Below are positions 37,057-46,523 of a stretch of DNA of 64,000 bases, in pieces; the stretch's first letter is position 1; every line of letters starts with the position of its first letter. The position numbers and the translations under genes were made by a program. Origin of the DNA: Solirubrobacterales bacterium (GTDB lineage: Bacteria; Actinomycetota; Thermoleophilia; Solirubrobacterales; Solirubrobacteraceae); the NCBI GenBank assembly GCA_027451345.1, contig DAIDJO010000043.1:1-64000 (forward strand). The letters run 5' to 3'. Below the pieces are notes generated by a model that did no database searches, was not told where the DNA came from, and was given only the letters and a program-made list of their open reading frames with translations.

Positions 37057-37479
37057 TCACAGCGTCAGCAGCATCTGCTCGGCCTGCTCGATGGCGACCT
37101 GGGTCGGACAGATCGTCCGCAGCCCCTGCTCGGCGTACCACGCGGCGCGGGCCGGGTCGGCGACGCGCACGACCACCTTGGGCACCTGGAAACGCCGCTG
37201 CGCGATCTGGGAGATGACGAGGTTCGTGTTGTCTCCGCTCGTGGCGGCCATGAAGACATCCGCCCGCTCGATGCCGGCCGCGATCAGGCCGTCGACCTCG
37301 AGCGCGGTCCCGACCGTGAACTGGCCGCCGGCATCCTCCCACGTCGAGGTCTGATCACGGTCGAGTCGCTCGTGCGAGAGCGGATCGATGTCCATCACCG
37401 ACACCTCGTGGCCGGCGTCAAGCGCGCGCTTGGCCACAGCCGAGCCGACCCGCCCGCATCCGACGATCAGGATGAACAT
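37057..37479 (-). CDS. TrkA-N domain protein
   Basis: MFILIVGCGRVGSAVAKRALDAGHEVSVMDIDP. Confidence 0.88.
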   Translation of the reverse strand: MFILIVGCGRVGSAVAKRALDAGHEVSVMDIDPLSHERLDRDQTSTWEDAGGQFTVGTALEVDGLIAAGIERADVFMAATSGDNTNLVISQIAQRRFQVPKVVVRVADPARAAWYAEQGLRTICPTQVAIEQAEQMLLTL

Positions 37480-37498
37480 GGCTGCACTGTACCGACGA

Positions 37499-37969
37499 TC
37501 ACTGTCCCGGCACCCACAGCCGCCCGCTGCGCTGGGCCGGGCCCGGCTCGTCCGACTTCGGACCCTCGCCGGCTGGGCCGGGCGCACCGGCTGCCGTCCC
37601 CGCCCCGGGCGCGGGCTCCTGGCTCGCCCCGGGCTCCGGTGCCGGCGGCGGCGTCCCGCCCTGCGCCTGCACGAAGGCGAGCTGGAGCTGCGAGAGCGCA
37701 TCCCGGATCGGAGCGACCTGCTGCGGGGCGATCTGCTCGATCTGAGGCATCAGCGCCCGGACCGAGTCGATCGCCAGCTGCACCTGGCCGAGATCCCGCT
37801 CATCCTCGGTGCCCGACATCAGCCCGGTGCGTCGCATCCCCAGGTTGACCATCGTCACGACGTTCTCGAGCACCACGTGCTCCACCCGGACGCGCTTGAT
37901 CTCCTGCTCGTAGGCCGCCCGCAGCTGCTCCTCCGAGAGCTGTCCGGGATCAGGAATGTCTCCCGCCAT
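37499..37969 (-). CDS. Hypothetical protein with DUF1844-like helical N-terminus and Pro/Ala/Gly-rich tail
   Basis: EHVVLENVVTMVNLGMRRTGL...DLGQVQLAIDSVRALMP; stop/start junction with surrounding genes. Confidence 0.6.
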   Translation of the reverse strand: MAGDIPDPGQLSEEQLRAAYEQEIKRVRVEHVVLENVVTMVNLGMRRTGLMSGTEDERDLGQVQLAIDSVRALMPQIEQIAPQQVAPIRDALSQLQLAFVQAQGGTPPPAPEPGASQEPAPGAGTAAGAPGPAGEGPKSDEPGPAQRSGRLWVPGQ

Positions 37970-39132
37970 CAGTTCACCTCCACGGTGCGTTGGGCACTTG
38001 CAGCATACGTCGACCGGGTCGCCTCGACGGTCGAGGCATACGCCTCGGCGAGGCTCATCCCCTCGGTGAGCAGCGCCCGCTGGCGCTGCGCGCCGTTGGC
38101 ACTCGGCAGCGAGACGGCGATCCCGAGTTCCTGTCGCATCGGCGCGGTCCATTCGAGCAGCCGATCCGTCGCGGCCCGCGCCGGGTAGGCGCGCCCGCTG
38201 TCGAGCTCGAGCAGCTCGCCGTCCAGCCCATACCGAATCGCCCGCCACATGTTCTCCTCGATCAGCCGAGCCGGCAGGTCGACGTGCGGCCGCCCCTCGT
38301 CGGCATCGCGGGCCGCCTGCGCCACGCAGGCGACGATCAGTCCGTGGAGCGCGTCGGCCTCGCCGGCCGTCGCCTGCGTATCGCAGATCCGGACCTCGAC
38401 CGTGCCGAAGCTGAGATGCGGACGCACCGACCACCACACCTGCGTGTACTCGACGATCGAGCGGGTCCGCACGAGGAACTCGATGTACTCGGCGAACGCC
38501 CGCCACGTTCCGAACGGATCGGGCACGCCGCACCGCGGGAAGCTCTTGGTGAAGATCTGCGAGCGCATGCTGTGCAACCCCGCATCGCGCCCCTCGAGGA
38601 ACGGCGAGTTCGCCGAGATCGCGAGCAGCAGAGGCAGCACGGGCCGCAGCCGGTCGCACACCTCGATCGCGCGGTCCGCGCCACGGATCCCGACGTGCAC
38701 GTGCACCGAGAACGTGTTGTTGCGCCACGCGACGTACTTCAGGCCCTCCTCGACACGGTGGTAATGCTCGGTGTCGATGATCCGCTGCTCGCGGTAATCC
38801 GCCCACGGGTGGGTTCCGGTCGCCCCGAGCAGCACGCCCTGCGTGTCGGCCAGCGCGAAGAGCCGGCGACGGGCCTCGTGCTGCTTCGCCTGCGCGATGG
38901 CGAGCGTCTCGCCCCGGCCGGAGCGAATCTCGATCTCCGAGGAGATCAGCTCCCCGGCGATCGCCCCCGCCAGCACGGCGTCGGGCTGGGCGGCGTCCCG
39001 CAGCGCCTCGAACCGCTGCGTGAGGTCGAGGTCGGCCGGATCGAGGATGGCGAACTCCTCCTCGAGGCCGACCGTGAAGTCGGTCGCCTGCTCGAAGCGA
39101 GCGCGGCCGCTGACGAGATCGATTTCGCTCAA
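37969..39132 (-). CDS. Carboxylate-amine ligase, YbdK/GCS2 family
   Basis: FTVGLEEEFAILDP, RNNTFSVHVHVGI. Confidence 0.88.
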   Translation of the reverse strand: MSEIDLVSGRARFEQATDFTVGLEEEFAILDPADLDLTQRFEALRDAAQPDAVLAGAIAGELISSEIEIRSGRGETLAIAQAKQHEARRRLFALADTQGVLLGATGTHPWADYREQRIIDTEHYHRVEEGLKYVAWRNNTFSVHVHVGIRGADRAIEVCDRLRPVLPLLLAISANSPFLEGRDAGLHSMRSQIFTKSFPRCGVPDPFGTWRAFAEYIEFLVRTRSIVEYTQVWWSVRPHLSFGTVEVRICDTQATAGEADALHGLIVACVAQAARDADEGRPHVDLPARLIEENMWRAIRYGLDGELLELDSGRAYPARAATDRLLEWTAPMRQELGIAVSLPSANGAQRQRALLTEGMSLAEAYASTVEATRSTYAASAQRTVEVN

Positions 39133-39779
39133 GCCAGGTAGAAGTAGAGCGCGTACAGCAGGTCAACGGCCGGGCTCGAAGCGTGCACCGTCACCTCCGG
39201 AGGCGTGTGCAGGAGCGCCTCCGTGTAGTTGAAGAGCACCTTCACGCCAACCTCGACGAGGTCGTCCGCGACGCCCTGCGCGACCGCGGAGGGCAGCGCC
39301 AGCACCGCGACGACGACCTCCTCGTCGCGGATCACGTCGCGCATCTCGTCGTAGTGGCGGACGACGAGGTTGCCGACGCGGGTCCCGACCTTCGCCGGAT
39401 CGGTGTCGAACAGCGCGACCACGCTGAAGCCATGGTCGGCGAAGATGTCGGAGCCGGCGATCGCCGTGCCGAGGTTGCCCGCCCCGAACAGCGCGATGTT
39501 GTGCTGGCCCGAGGTGCGCAGGATCTGACGGATCTCGCCGATCAACGCGTCGACGTTGTATCCCACGCCCCGCTTGCCGAACTTGCCGAAGCCGGACAGG
39601 TCACGCCGGATCTGCGTCGAGTTGACGTGCGTATAGTCCGCCAGCTCCTGCGAGCTGATCGTCTCCTTGCCCATCTTGCGAGCCTGGGTGAGCACCATCA
39701 GGTAGCGCGAGAGCCGCGCCGCCACGCCCAGCCCGAGCTTCTCGCCGGACCCCTCGAGTTCCTGGCCCTCGGTCGTCAT
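39129..39779 (-). CDS. rex: Redox-sensing transcriptional repressor Rex
   Basis: RLSRYLMVL...ISSQELADYTHVNSTQIRRDLSGFGKFGKRGVGYNV; ALFGAGNLGTAI. Confidence 0.95.
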   Translation of the reverse strand: MTTEGQELEGSGEKLGLGVAARLSRYLMVLTQARKMGKETISSQELADYTHVNSTQIRRDLSGFGKFGKRGVGYNVDALIGEIRQILRTSGQHNIALFGAGNLGTAIAGSDIFADHGFSVVALFDTDPAKVGTRVGNLVVRHYDEMRDVIRDEEVVVAVLALPSAVAQGVADDLVEVGVKVLFNYTEALLHTPPEVTVHASSPAVDLLYALYFYLA

Positions 39780-39809
39780 GAGGTTCTCACTCTACTGACG
39801 CGAGCCCCG

Positions 39810-40085
39810 TCATTTCGGTTCGGTGAGCAGCCGCTCGAGGCGGTGCGGGTCGACGAACAGCTCGAACACGACCACGCCGTCGAGCTCCACCACCGGAATC
39901 CGCTCGAGGTACTGTGCGAACCACGCGTCGTCGGACTCGATGTCGCGCTGTTCGAGCTCGAACGGGACGCGCTCGCGCACCGCCTCGATCGCGCCGATGG
40001 CGTCCTCGCATAGGTGACACCCGGGCCGCCCGTAGACGATGAGGGTGCGTCCGGGGGGTGGTCCAGCGGGACCACCCCCGGTCAC
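39810..40085 (-). CDS. Glutaredoxin-family protein
   Basis: LIVYGRPGCHLCEDA, RIPVVELDG; start overlaps tsaD stop. Confidence 0.88.
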   Translation of the reverse strand: MTGGGPAGPPPGRTLIVYGRPGCHLCEDAIGAIEAVRERVPFELEQRDIESDDAWFAQYLERIPVVELDGVVVFELFVDPHRLERLLTEPK

Positions 40086-41080
40086 CGGCGCTCCCCCGTC
40101 GCGTAGACGTCGAGCTCCAGGTACTCGGGGAAGGCGAGGATCGGCGAATAGCGGGCCGCGCTGGCCACCATCGCCGCGTTGTCGGTGCAGAGCGACCGCG
40201 GCGGGATGTCGAGCTCGACGCCGAGTCCGCCGAGCGCCTCCCGCAGGGGCCCGTTCGCGGCCACGCCACCGCCCACGGCCAGCCGCCGCGCCCCGGTCTG
40301 CTGCAGCGCTCGCCTGACCCGGAGCAGCAGCGCCTCGACGATCGCGCGCTGGTAGGCGGCGGCGAGGTCGGCTCGGCGCCGCTCCGTCTCGCGCTCGCCG
40401 AGGTCGCGCACCTTGTAGAGCAGCGCCGTCTTCAACCCGGCGAAGGAGAAGTCGAGCCCGGGCATGCGTGCGGCGGCGGGGAAGTCGAAGGCGCCGGGAT
40501 CGCCCTCGGCGGCGAGCCGCTCGAGCGCGGCCCCGCCCGGGTAGCCGAGCCCGAGCAGGCGCGCCCCCTTGTCGAACGCCTCGCCGGCGGCGTCGTCGAG
40601 CGTCTGGCCGATGATGCGCAACGCGCGGTGGTCACTCACCTCGGCGAGGAGCGTGTGCCCCCCGCTGGCGATCAGCGCCAGGAACGGCGGCTCGAACTCG
40701 GAGGGCTTCAGGAAGCTCGCGGCGATGTGGGCGTGGAGGTGGTCGACGGCCGAGAAGGGCAGCTCGCGCGCCGCGGCGAGCGCCTTGCCGGCGCAGAAGC
40801 CGACGAGCAGCGCGGCGACGAGGCCGGGGCCGCGCGTGGCCGCGATCAGGCCAACGTCGTCGAGGGTCGTCCCCGCGGTGCGCAGCGCCTCGTCGATGAC
40901 CGGGGGAAGCAGGGTCAGGTGCTGGCGGGAGGCGATCTCGGGCACGACCCCGCCGAAGCGGTCGTGCACACCCTGCGAGGAGATGATGTTCGAGCGGATC
41001 GCACCGTCCGGCGTGATCACGGCGGCGCACGTGTCGTCGCAGCTCGTCTCGAGCGCGAGAATGAGGCCGTCGCCGCTCAT
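40082..41080 (-). CDS. tsaD: tRNA N6-adenosine threonylcarbamoyltransferase TsaD
   Basis: ILALETSCDDTCAAV, VDHLHAHIAA, ASGGHT. Confidence 0.95.
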   Translation of the reverse strand: MSGDGLILALETSCDDTCAAVITPDGAIRSNIISSQGVHDRFGGVVPEIASRQHLTLLPPVIDEALRTAGTTLDDVGLIAATRGPGLVAALLVGFCAGKALAAARELPFSAVDHLHAHIAASFLKPSEFEPPFLALIASGGHTLLAEVSDHRALRIIGQTLDDAAGEAFDKGARLLGLGYPGGAALERLAAEGDPGAFDFPAAARMPGLDFSFAGLKTALLYKVRDLGERETERRRADLAAAYQRAIVEALLLRVRRALQQTGARRLAVGGGVAANGPLREALGGLGVELDIPPRSLCTDNAAMVASAARYSPILAFPEYLELDVYATGERR

Positions 41081-41556
41081 CACAGCTCCCACGGGGTCCC
41101 GATGGCCCGCCACATGATGATCGCGTCCTCCCCGTTGTCGGCGTAGTACCGCGGCCGGCGTCCGGCGGCGTGAAAGCCGTAGCGCTCGTAGAGCGCGATC
41201 GCCGGCGCATTCGAGACGCGCACCTCGAGCGTGTAGTTGGCGTCCTCCCCGGCGCGGGCGATGACGCCGTCGAGCAGGGCGGCGGCCACCCCGCGACGGC
41301 GATGGTCGGGGTCGACGGCGATGTCCATCACGTGGTAGGCCTCGTCGTAGCGGGCGCAGATCACGTACCCGACGATCGCGCCCGCGCTGAGCGCGGCCAG
41401 GCAGATGCCGGAGGGCTTCGTGAGCTCGAGCACGAACATTCCGAGGGACCAGGGGCTCGTGAACGAGCGGCGTTCGATCGCCACCACCTGCGGCAGGTCG
41501 CTGAAGCCGATCGTTCGGACCGTCAGCTCCTCGCCGACGTTCGGCTTGACGCTCAT
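41080..41556 (-). CDS. rimI: Ribosomal protein S18-alanine N-acetyltransferase RimI
   Basis: VDPDHRRRGVAAALL, EVRVSNAPAIALYERYGF. Confidence 0.9.
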   Translation of the reverse strand: MSVKPNVGEELTVRTIGFSDLPQVVAIERRSFTSPWSLGMFVLELTKPSGICLAALSAGAIVGYVICARYDEAYHVMDIAVDPDHRRRGVAAALLDGVIARAGEDANYTLEVRVSNAPAIALYERYGFHAAGRRPRYYADNGEDAIIMWRAIGTPWEL

Positions 41557-42278
41557 GCGCGCGCCACCTCCGCGTCGGGTCGGCGGAGATACTCCGGCTC
41601 CACACGCCCGTCCGGCGAGGGCTCGGCGAGCGCCGCCAGCCGGCAGTGGACACGGGCCGAGACGCGGTGGAGCGGCGAACCGTCCTGCGGCACCTCGACG
41701 CCAGCCGCCTCGAGCAGCTCCCGAAACTTGATCGCGCCGTCGCCGACGGCTCGCGTGGCCGTGCCGCTCGACGCGGCGACCCGCGCGAGCTGCTCGGGGG
41801 TCAGGACGCGCGGGGCGAGCGCCGGCTCACCCGACAGCGGGTCCGCGCCGCTCGCCCAGCCGGCGACGAACGCCTCACCCCGCCGCGCGTCGATCACCGC
41901 CAGCGTGGCCGACGCCGGCGCTCGCTCCTGGGCACCGAGCGCCAGCGACGTCAGCGTCGAGACACCGACGAGCGGCAGCGCCCGCGCGGCCGCGAGGGAC
42001 TGGGCGCTGGCGATGCCGATGCGCAACCCCGTGAACGTCCCCGGGCCGACGCCCACCGCCAGGCGGTCGATGCTCTCCCAGCCGGTCTCCGTCTGCTGCA
42101 GCAGCTCGTCGATCAGCGACAGCAGCCGCTGCGCGTGGCCCGGGCGACCCCCGGCCGGGGGATCGTCCACGGCCGAGAGGTCGAGCTCGCCGAGCATGCA
42201 CGCGTTGGCACCCGTGTCGATGTCGCGCAGGGCGACGGCTGTGCGGGCGGTGGCGGTGTCGAGGGCGAGGATCCTCAT
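41553..42278 (-). CDS. tsaB: tRNA threonylcarbamoyladenosine biosynthesis protein TsaB
   Basis: MRILALDTATARTAVAL, GPGTFTGLRIGIASAQSLA. Confidence 0.9.
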   Translation of the reverse strand: MRILALDTATARTAVALRDIDTGANACMLGELDLSAVDDPPAGGRPGHAQRLLSLIDELLQQTETGWESIDRLAVGVGPGTFTGLRIGIASAQSLAAARALPLVGVSTLTSLALGAQERAPASATLAVIDARRGEAFVAGWASGADPLSGEPALAPRVLTPEQLARVAASSGTATRAVGDGAIKFRELLEAAGVEVPQDGSPLHRVSARVHCRLAALAEPSPDGRVEPEYLRRPDAEVARA

Positions 42279-42724
42279 GAGGACGACCGCACCTCGATCG
42301 TGCGACGGTCGCCGCCGGCGTGCACGAGCCGCACCCGCTGCGTGACCCGGCCGAGTTCGGCGATCTCCCGCTCCCCGACGTCCGGCCACTCGACGAACGT
42401 GATCGTGTCGGGGCCGATGTAGTCGGCGAGCAGGTCGGGATCCTCGTCGCGCAGGGACGCGAGCCGGTACAGATCGACGTGTGAGACATAGGCGACCGGC
42501 GGTCGCGCCCGGTAGCGCTGGCCGATGGTGAACGTCGGGCTCGTCACCGGGTCGGTCACGCCGAGGCGGCGCGCGGCTCCGCGCACGAGGGTCGTCTTCC
42601 CGGCGCCGAGCTCCCCGTCGATCAGCACCACGTCACCGGGAGCGAGACGACCGGCCAGCTCCGCGCCGAGCCGCTCGGTCTCGTCCGCCGATCGGGTCTC
42701 TCGTCTGTCGGGCTCGGGCGCCAT
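42275..42724 (-). CDS. tsaE: tRNA threonylcarbamoyladenosine biosynthesis ATPase TsaE
   Basis: LIDGELGAGKTTLVRGAARRLGV, VTSPTFTI, HVDLYRL. Confidence 0.92.
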   Translation of the reverse strand: MAPEPDRRETRSADETERLGAELAGRLAPGDVVLIDGELGAGKTTLVRGAARRLGVTDPVTSPTFTIGQRYRARPPVAYVSHVDLYRLASLRDEDPDLLADYIGPDTITFVEWPDVGEREIAELGRVTQRVRLVHAGGDRRTIEVRSSS

Positions 42725-42814
42725 CGTGCCCGAGTCTAGGCAGCTGTGGCGCGACAGAGCAGGCGGCAGCTGTTCCCCCGACGGGGGCGGGCAATCGCTA
42801 CCCTGCAGGCCCGA

Positions 42815-44128
42815 ATGACCGCGCGCTCCTCCGTGCTGCTCGGGCGCCTGCGCGGCTCGGACACGGGCCGTGCCGCGGGGTTGGCCGGGGCCATGATCGC
42901 CGGCAACGTCATCGCCCTCGTCCTCTCGGTCGTCTTCGCTCGTCTGCTCGCCGACTACGGCGCCCTGGCGGCACTGCTCAGCTACCTGCTGATCCTCACG
43001 GTCGTCGGCCAGGCGGTGCAGGTGGCGACGGCGCGCGAGGGCGTGCTCGGACACCTCGGCACCGGCGAGCGGCTGCTGGGCACCCTCGAGCACTGGGCCC
43101 GCGCACTCGCGGCCTGCACGGCGGTGGCGACCGTCGCCTCGGTCCTCGCCCGCCAGCCGATCGCGGACGTCGTGGGCGTGCCCCACGAGCCCTGGGGTGC
43201 GGCGGCGGGCATCCCGACCGGCTGTGTCTACCTCGCCCTCTGCATCCTGCGCGGCGCGCTGCAGGGCATCGGCGAGTACCGGGCCGTCGGGCTCAGCCTG
43301 ATCGGCGAGCAGCTGAGCCGGCTCGTCGGGGGGGCGATCCTGCTCCTCGCCGGGCTCGGCGTGGCGGGCGCCTTCCTCGGGTCGCTCGTCGCCTACATCA
43401 CCATGAGCGCCTACTGCCTGCGAGAGCTCTACCGCCGGCTCGCCCCCCCGGGCTACTCGCGTTGGCGCACCACCCGCGCCGCCGACGGGGTCCTCGGCCT
43501 CGGTCGCCACGTGTGGGCCTCGGCGGTGCCCATCGCCGCGCTGGCGATCATCCAGCTGTTGCAGAACGTCGACCTGATCACGGCCAAGCACCAGTTCTCG
43601 ACGCGCGTGGCGAGCTCCTACGCGGTCGCCGCGGTCGCCGGCAAGTTCCTCATCTGGGTGGCGATGGGTGCGAGCTTCTATCTCGTGCCCGAGACCTCGC
43701 GGCGGCGGGCGCACGGTGGCGACACCCGGCCCGTCCTGGTGAAGTCGCTCGTGATCGTGATGCTCTGCGCGATCCCCTGCATCCTGATCTTCGCCTTCGC
43801 AGCACACCCTCTGCTCGCCGTGGTCTTCGGCCCGAGCAAGGCGATCGCCTCCGCCTCGCTGCTCCCGCTCGGAGCGGCCTTCACCGTCCTGGCCGCGACG
43901 TATCTGGCCGTCCAGTACCTGCTCGCGCTCAAGCGGGTGTGGTTCCTGCCCGCGATCGGTCTCGTCGCCGCCGTCGAGCCGCTGCTGCTCCTGCAGGCGC
44001 CCAGGCAACCCGCCGCCTTCGCCACCGTGGTGCTCCTCGTCCAGTTGATCGGCGCGGCGTTCGCCTACGGTGCCGCGCTGGCTCGCCGACCGGCGCTGGC
44101 TGCGCTGGTCGAGACCGGCTCAGAATAG
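42815..44128 (+). CDS. Polysaccharide/lipid flippase-like (MATE/MOP superfamily) membrane protein
   Basis: Multiple TM segments; repeat-like MOP pattern (RGALQGIGEYRAVGLSLIGEQLSRL). Confidence 0.7.
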   Translation: MTARSSVLLGRLRGSDTGRAAGLAGAMIAGNVIALVLSVVFARLLADYGALAALLSYLLILTVVGQAVQVATAREGVLGHLGTGERLLGTLEHWARALAACTAVATVASVLARQPIADVVGVPHEPWGAAAGIPTGCVYLALCILRGALQGIGEYRAVGLSLIGEQLSRLVGGAILLLAGLGVAGAFLGSLVAYITMSAYCLRELYRRLAPPGYSRWRTTRAADGVLGLGRHVWASAVPIAALAIIQLLQNVDLITAKHQFSTRVASSYAVAAVAGKFLIWVAMGASFYLVPETSRRRAHGGDTRPVLVKSLVIVMLCAIPCILIFAFAAHPLLAVVFGPSKAIASASLLPLGAAFTVLAATYLAVQYLLALKRVWFLPAIGLVAAVEPLLLLQAPRQPAAFATVVLLVQLIGAAFAYGAALARRPALAALVETGSE

Positions 44129-44836
44129 GCCGAGCTGCTCGGCGTCGGGCGGCTCCGGGGTGCTGGGGGGCGTCGGCTCGGCCGCGGCTGCGCGCTCCGG
44201 CTCGGCCACGGGCGCCGGCTCGGGGATCGCGGCCGTCTCCGGCTGGACGGGCGGCCCGAGCGCGAGCAGCTCCGGAATCCGGAGGAAGTCGGTCCGCAGC
44301 GTCTCGACCATCGACGGGGTGTAGAGCGCCGCCGCCGGGTGGTAGATCGGGTAGAGCCGGACCGTACGGGGCCCGATCGTGCGCACCTCGGGCTGGCCGT
44401 GGATCCTCGAGATCCCCACCGGCTCCCCCCGCAGCAGCTTGGTCGCGAAGTTGCCAAGCGTGCAGATCATCGTCGGTTCGATCAGCTCGAGCTGGCTGTA
44501 GAGGAATTGGCGGCAGGCCTCGAGTTCGTGCGGAAACGGGTTGCGGTTCCCAGGGGGCCGGCATTTCAGCGTGTTGCAGATGAACACGTCGCCGCGCTCC
44601 ATGCCGATCTCGGCGAGGAGCTTCTCGAGCAGCTTGCCCGCCTGCCCGACGAATGGAAGGCCCTGGAGGTCCTCGTTGGCTCCCGGCGCCTCCCCCACGA
44701 ACATCAGCTCCGCGTCGGCGTTGCCGGATCCGAACACCACGTTCGTGCGCGTCTCGTGGAGCGGACAGGCCACGCATCCGCGCGCCTGCTGGTAGACGGC
44801 CTTCAGGAGTTCCCGACGCTCGCTCGCTGTCCTCAC
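44120..44836 (-). CDS. Family 4 (Fe-S) uracil-DNA glycosylase with C-terminal clamp-binding-like peptide
   Basis: FVGEAPGANEDLQGLPFVGQAGKLL, CNTLKCRPPGNR, CVACPL; ends AEQLGLF*. Confidence 0.9.
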   Translation of the reverse strand: MRTASERRELLKAVYQQARGCVACPLHETRTNVVFGSGNADAELMFVGEAPGANEDLQGLPFVGQAGKLLEKLLAEIGMERGDVFICNTLKCRPPGNRNPFPHELEACRQFLYSQLELIEPTMICTLGNFATKLLRGEPVGISRIHGQPEVRTIGPRTVRLYPIYHPAAALYTPSMVETLRTDFLRIPELLALGPPVQPETAAIPEPAPVAEPERAAAAEPTPPSTPEPPDAEQLGLF

Positions 44837-44901
44837 CCGAGCGATGCTAACCACGCGGCTGGCGGGGTACCATCGAGCCAGGCCGTCACCTCGACCGAGG
44901 G

Positions 44902-45663
44902 ATGGACCAGAGAGAGATGCAACCGATCGAACCCACCCGCGGTGGGGTGCGGATCGCAATCGTCGGCCCCGGACGCCTCGGAGCAGCGGTTGCCGCCACG
45001 CTCCGCGGGCACGACGACTTCGAGCTGACCGGCCCGCTCGGCCGTGGCGCAGACGCCGCCGGCAGTGACGTCGTCCTGCTCTGCGTCCCGGACCGCGAGA
45101 TCGGCCCGGCGGCGGCGGCGATCATGCCGGGCCGGCTCGTCGGCCACTGCTCGGGGGCGACCGGGCTCGAGCCACTGGCGCCACACGAGGCCTTCTCCCT
45201 GCATCCGCTGATGACCGTCACCGGATCCGGCACCGAGCTCGCCGGGGCGACCGCGGCGATCGACGGGAGCACCCCTCGCGCCCTCGCCACGGCGGAGGCG
45301 CTCGCCCGTGCGCTGCGGATGGCGAGCGTGCGGGTCCACGCCGAGGACCGTGCCGCCTACCACGCCGCCGCGTCCATCGCCTCGAACTTCCTCATCACGC
45401 TCGAGGCCGCGGCCGAGCGACTCGCCGCCACCGCGGGGGTGCACCGCACGGCACTGGCTCCGCTCGTCCGCGCCAGCGTCGAGAACTGGGCGGCGCTCGG
45501 TCCGGAGCGGGCGCTGACCGGGCCGGTGGCACGGGGCGACGAGCACACGGTCGCCCGCCAGCGCGAGGCCATCGTCGCGCGCGCCCCGGACCTCGTCGAC
45601 CTCTTCGACGCGCTCACCACGGCCACGCGGACCCTGGCCGCCGATCCGCTGGAGCTCGCATGA
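44902..45663 (+). CDS. Rossmann-like and DUF2520 domain protein
   Basis: RIAIVGPGRLGAAVAATL; GHCSGATGLEPL; HAAASIASNFLITL; precedes panC. Confidence 0.8.
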   Translation: MDQREMQPIEPTRGGVRIAIVGPGRLGAAVAATLRGHDDFELTGPLGRGADAAGSDVVLLCVPDREIGPAAAAIMPGRLVGHCSGATGLEPLAPHEAFSLHPLMTVTGSGTELAGATAAIDGSTPRALATAEALARALRMASVRVHAEDRAAYHAAASIASNFLITLEAAAERLAATAGVHRTALAPLVRASVENWAALGPERALTGPVARGDEHTVARQREAIVARAPDLVDLFDALTTATRTLAADPLELA

Positions 45664-46523
45664 GGACCCTTCGGACGGTGGCCGAGCTGCGCGCCGCGCT
45701 CGCCCAGCCGCGACGCGAGGGACGGCGCATCGGGCTGATCCCCACGATGGGTGCCTTCCACGACGGTCACCGGTCCCTGATGCGACGCGCCCGCAGCGAA
45801 TGCGACGAGGTGGTCGTCTCGCTGTTCGTCAACCCGACCCAGTTCACCGAGAGCGCGGACCTCGCCGCCTATCCGCGCGACGAGGGGCGCGACGGCATGG
45901 TGGCGGCCGAGGAGTCGGCCGATTTCTTGTTCGTCCCCGCGGTGAGCGAGATCTATCCCGAGGGCTTCGCCACGACCGTGCGGATCGGCGCCGTCACGGA
46001 GGTGCTCGAGGGCGTGCACCGCGGCCGTGAACACTTCGACGGCGTCGCCACCGTCGTCTGCAAGCTGTTCAACATCGTGGCGCCGGAGATCGCCTACTTC
46101 GGCCAGAAGGACGTGCAGCAGACGCTCGTCATCCGGCGCATGATCCGAGACCTCAACCTCCCGGTCCAGATCGAGATCTGCCCGACCGTGCGGCAGCCGG
46201 ACGGCCTTGCCCTGTCGAGCCGCAACGCGCGTCTGGCGCCCGCGGAGCGCAAGCGCGCCACCGCCCTCTACCAGGCCCTGGCGACGATCCAGGTCCTGCT
46301 GTCGGCGGGCGAGACCGACGCGGCACGGCTTCTCGCCGCCGCTCGTTCGGAGCTCGAGGATCCGCTCATCCGCGTCGAATACCTCCAGATCGTCGACCCC
46401 GACACGCTGGCGCCCCTGACGACCGTGGATCGATCCGCGCTCGCGGTGGTCGCCGCCTGGCTGGGCAACGCTCGGCTCATCGACAACCTGCCGCTCGCAA
46501 CACCACGAACGAGGAGTGCCTGA
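45660..46523 (+). CDS. panC: Pantoate--beta-alanine ligase
   Basis: IGLIPTMGAFHDGHRSLMRRAR, FGQKDVQQTLVIRRM. Confidence 0.95.
   Translation: MRTLRTVAELRAALAQPRREGRRIGLIPTMGAFHDGHRSLMRRARSECDEVVVSLFVNPTQFTESADLAAYPRDEGRDGMVAAEESADFLFVPAVSEIYPEGFATTVRIGAVTEVLEGVHRGREHFDGVATVVCKLFNIVAPEIAYFGQKDVQQTLVIRRMIRDLNLPVQIEICPTVRQPDGLALSSRNARLAPAERKRATALYQALATIQVLLSAGETDAARLLAAARSELEDPLIRVEYLQIVDPDTLAPLTTVDRSALAVVAAWLGNARLIDNLPLATPRTRSA

Noticed and set aside
42275-44008. 577-aa minus ORF extending upstream of tsaE
   Set aside because: Only the last ~149 codons (tsaE) are real; upstream part is antisense of the flippase-like gene
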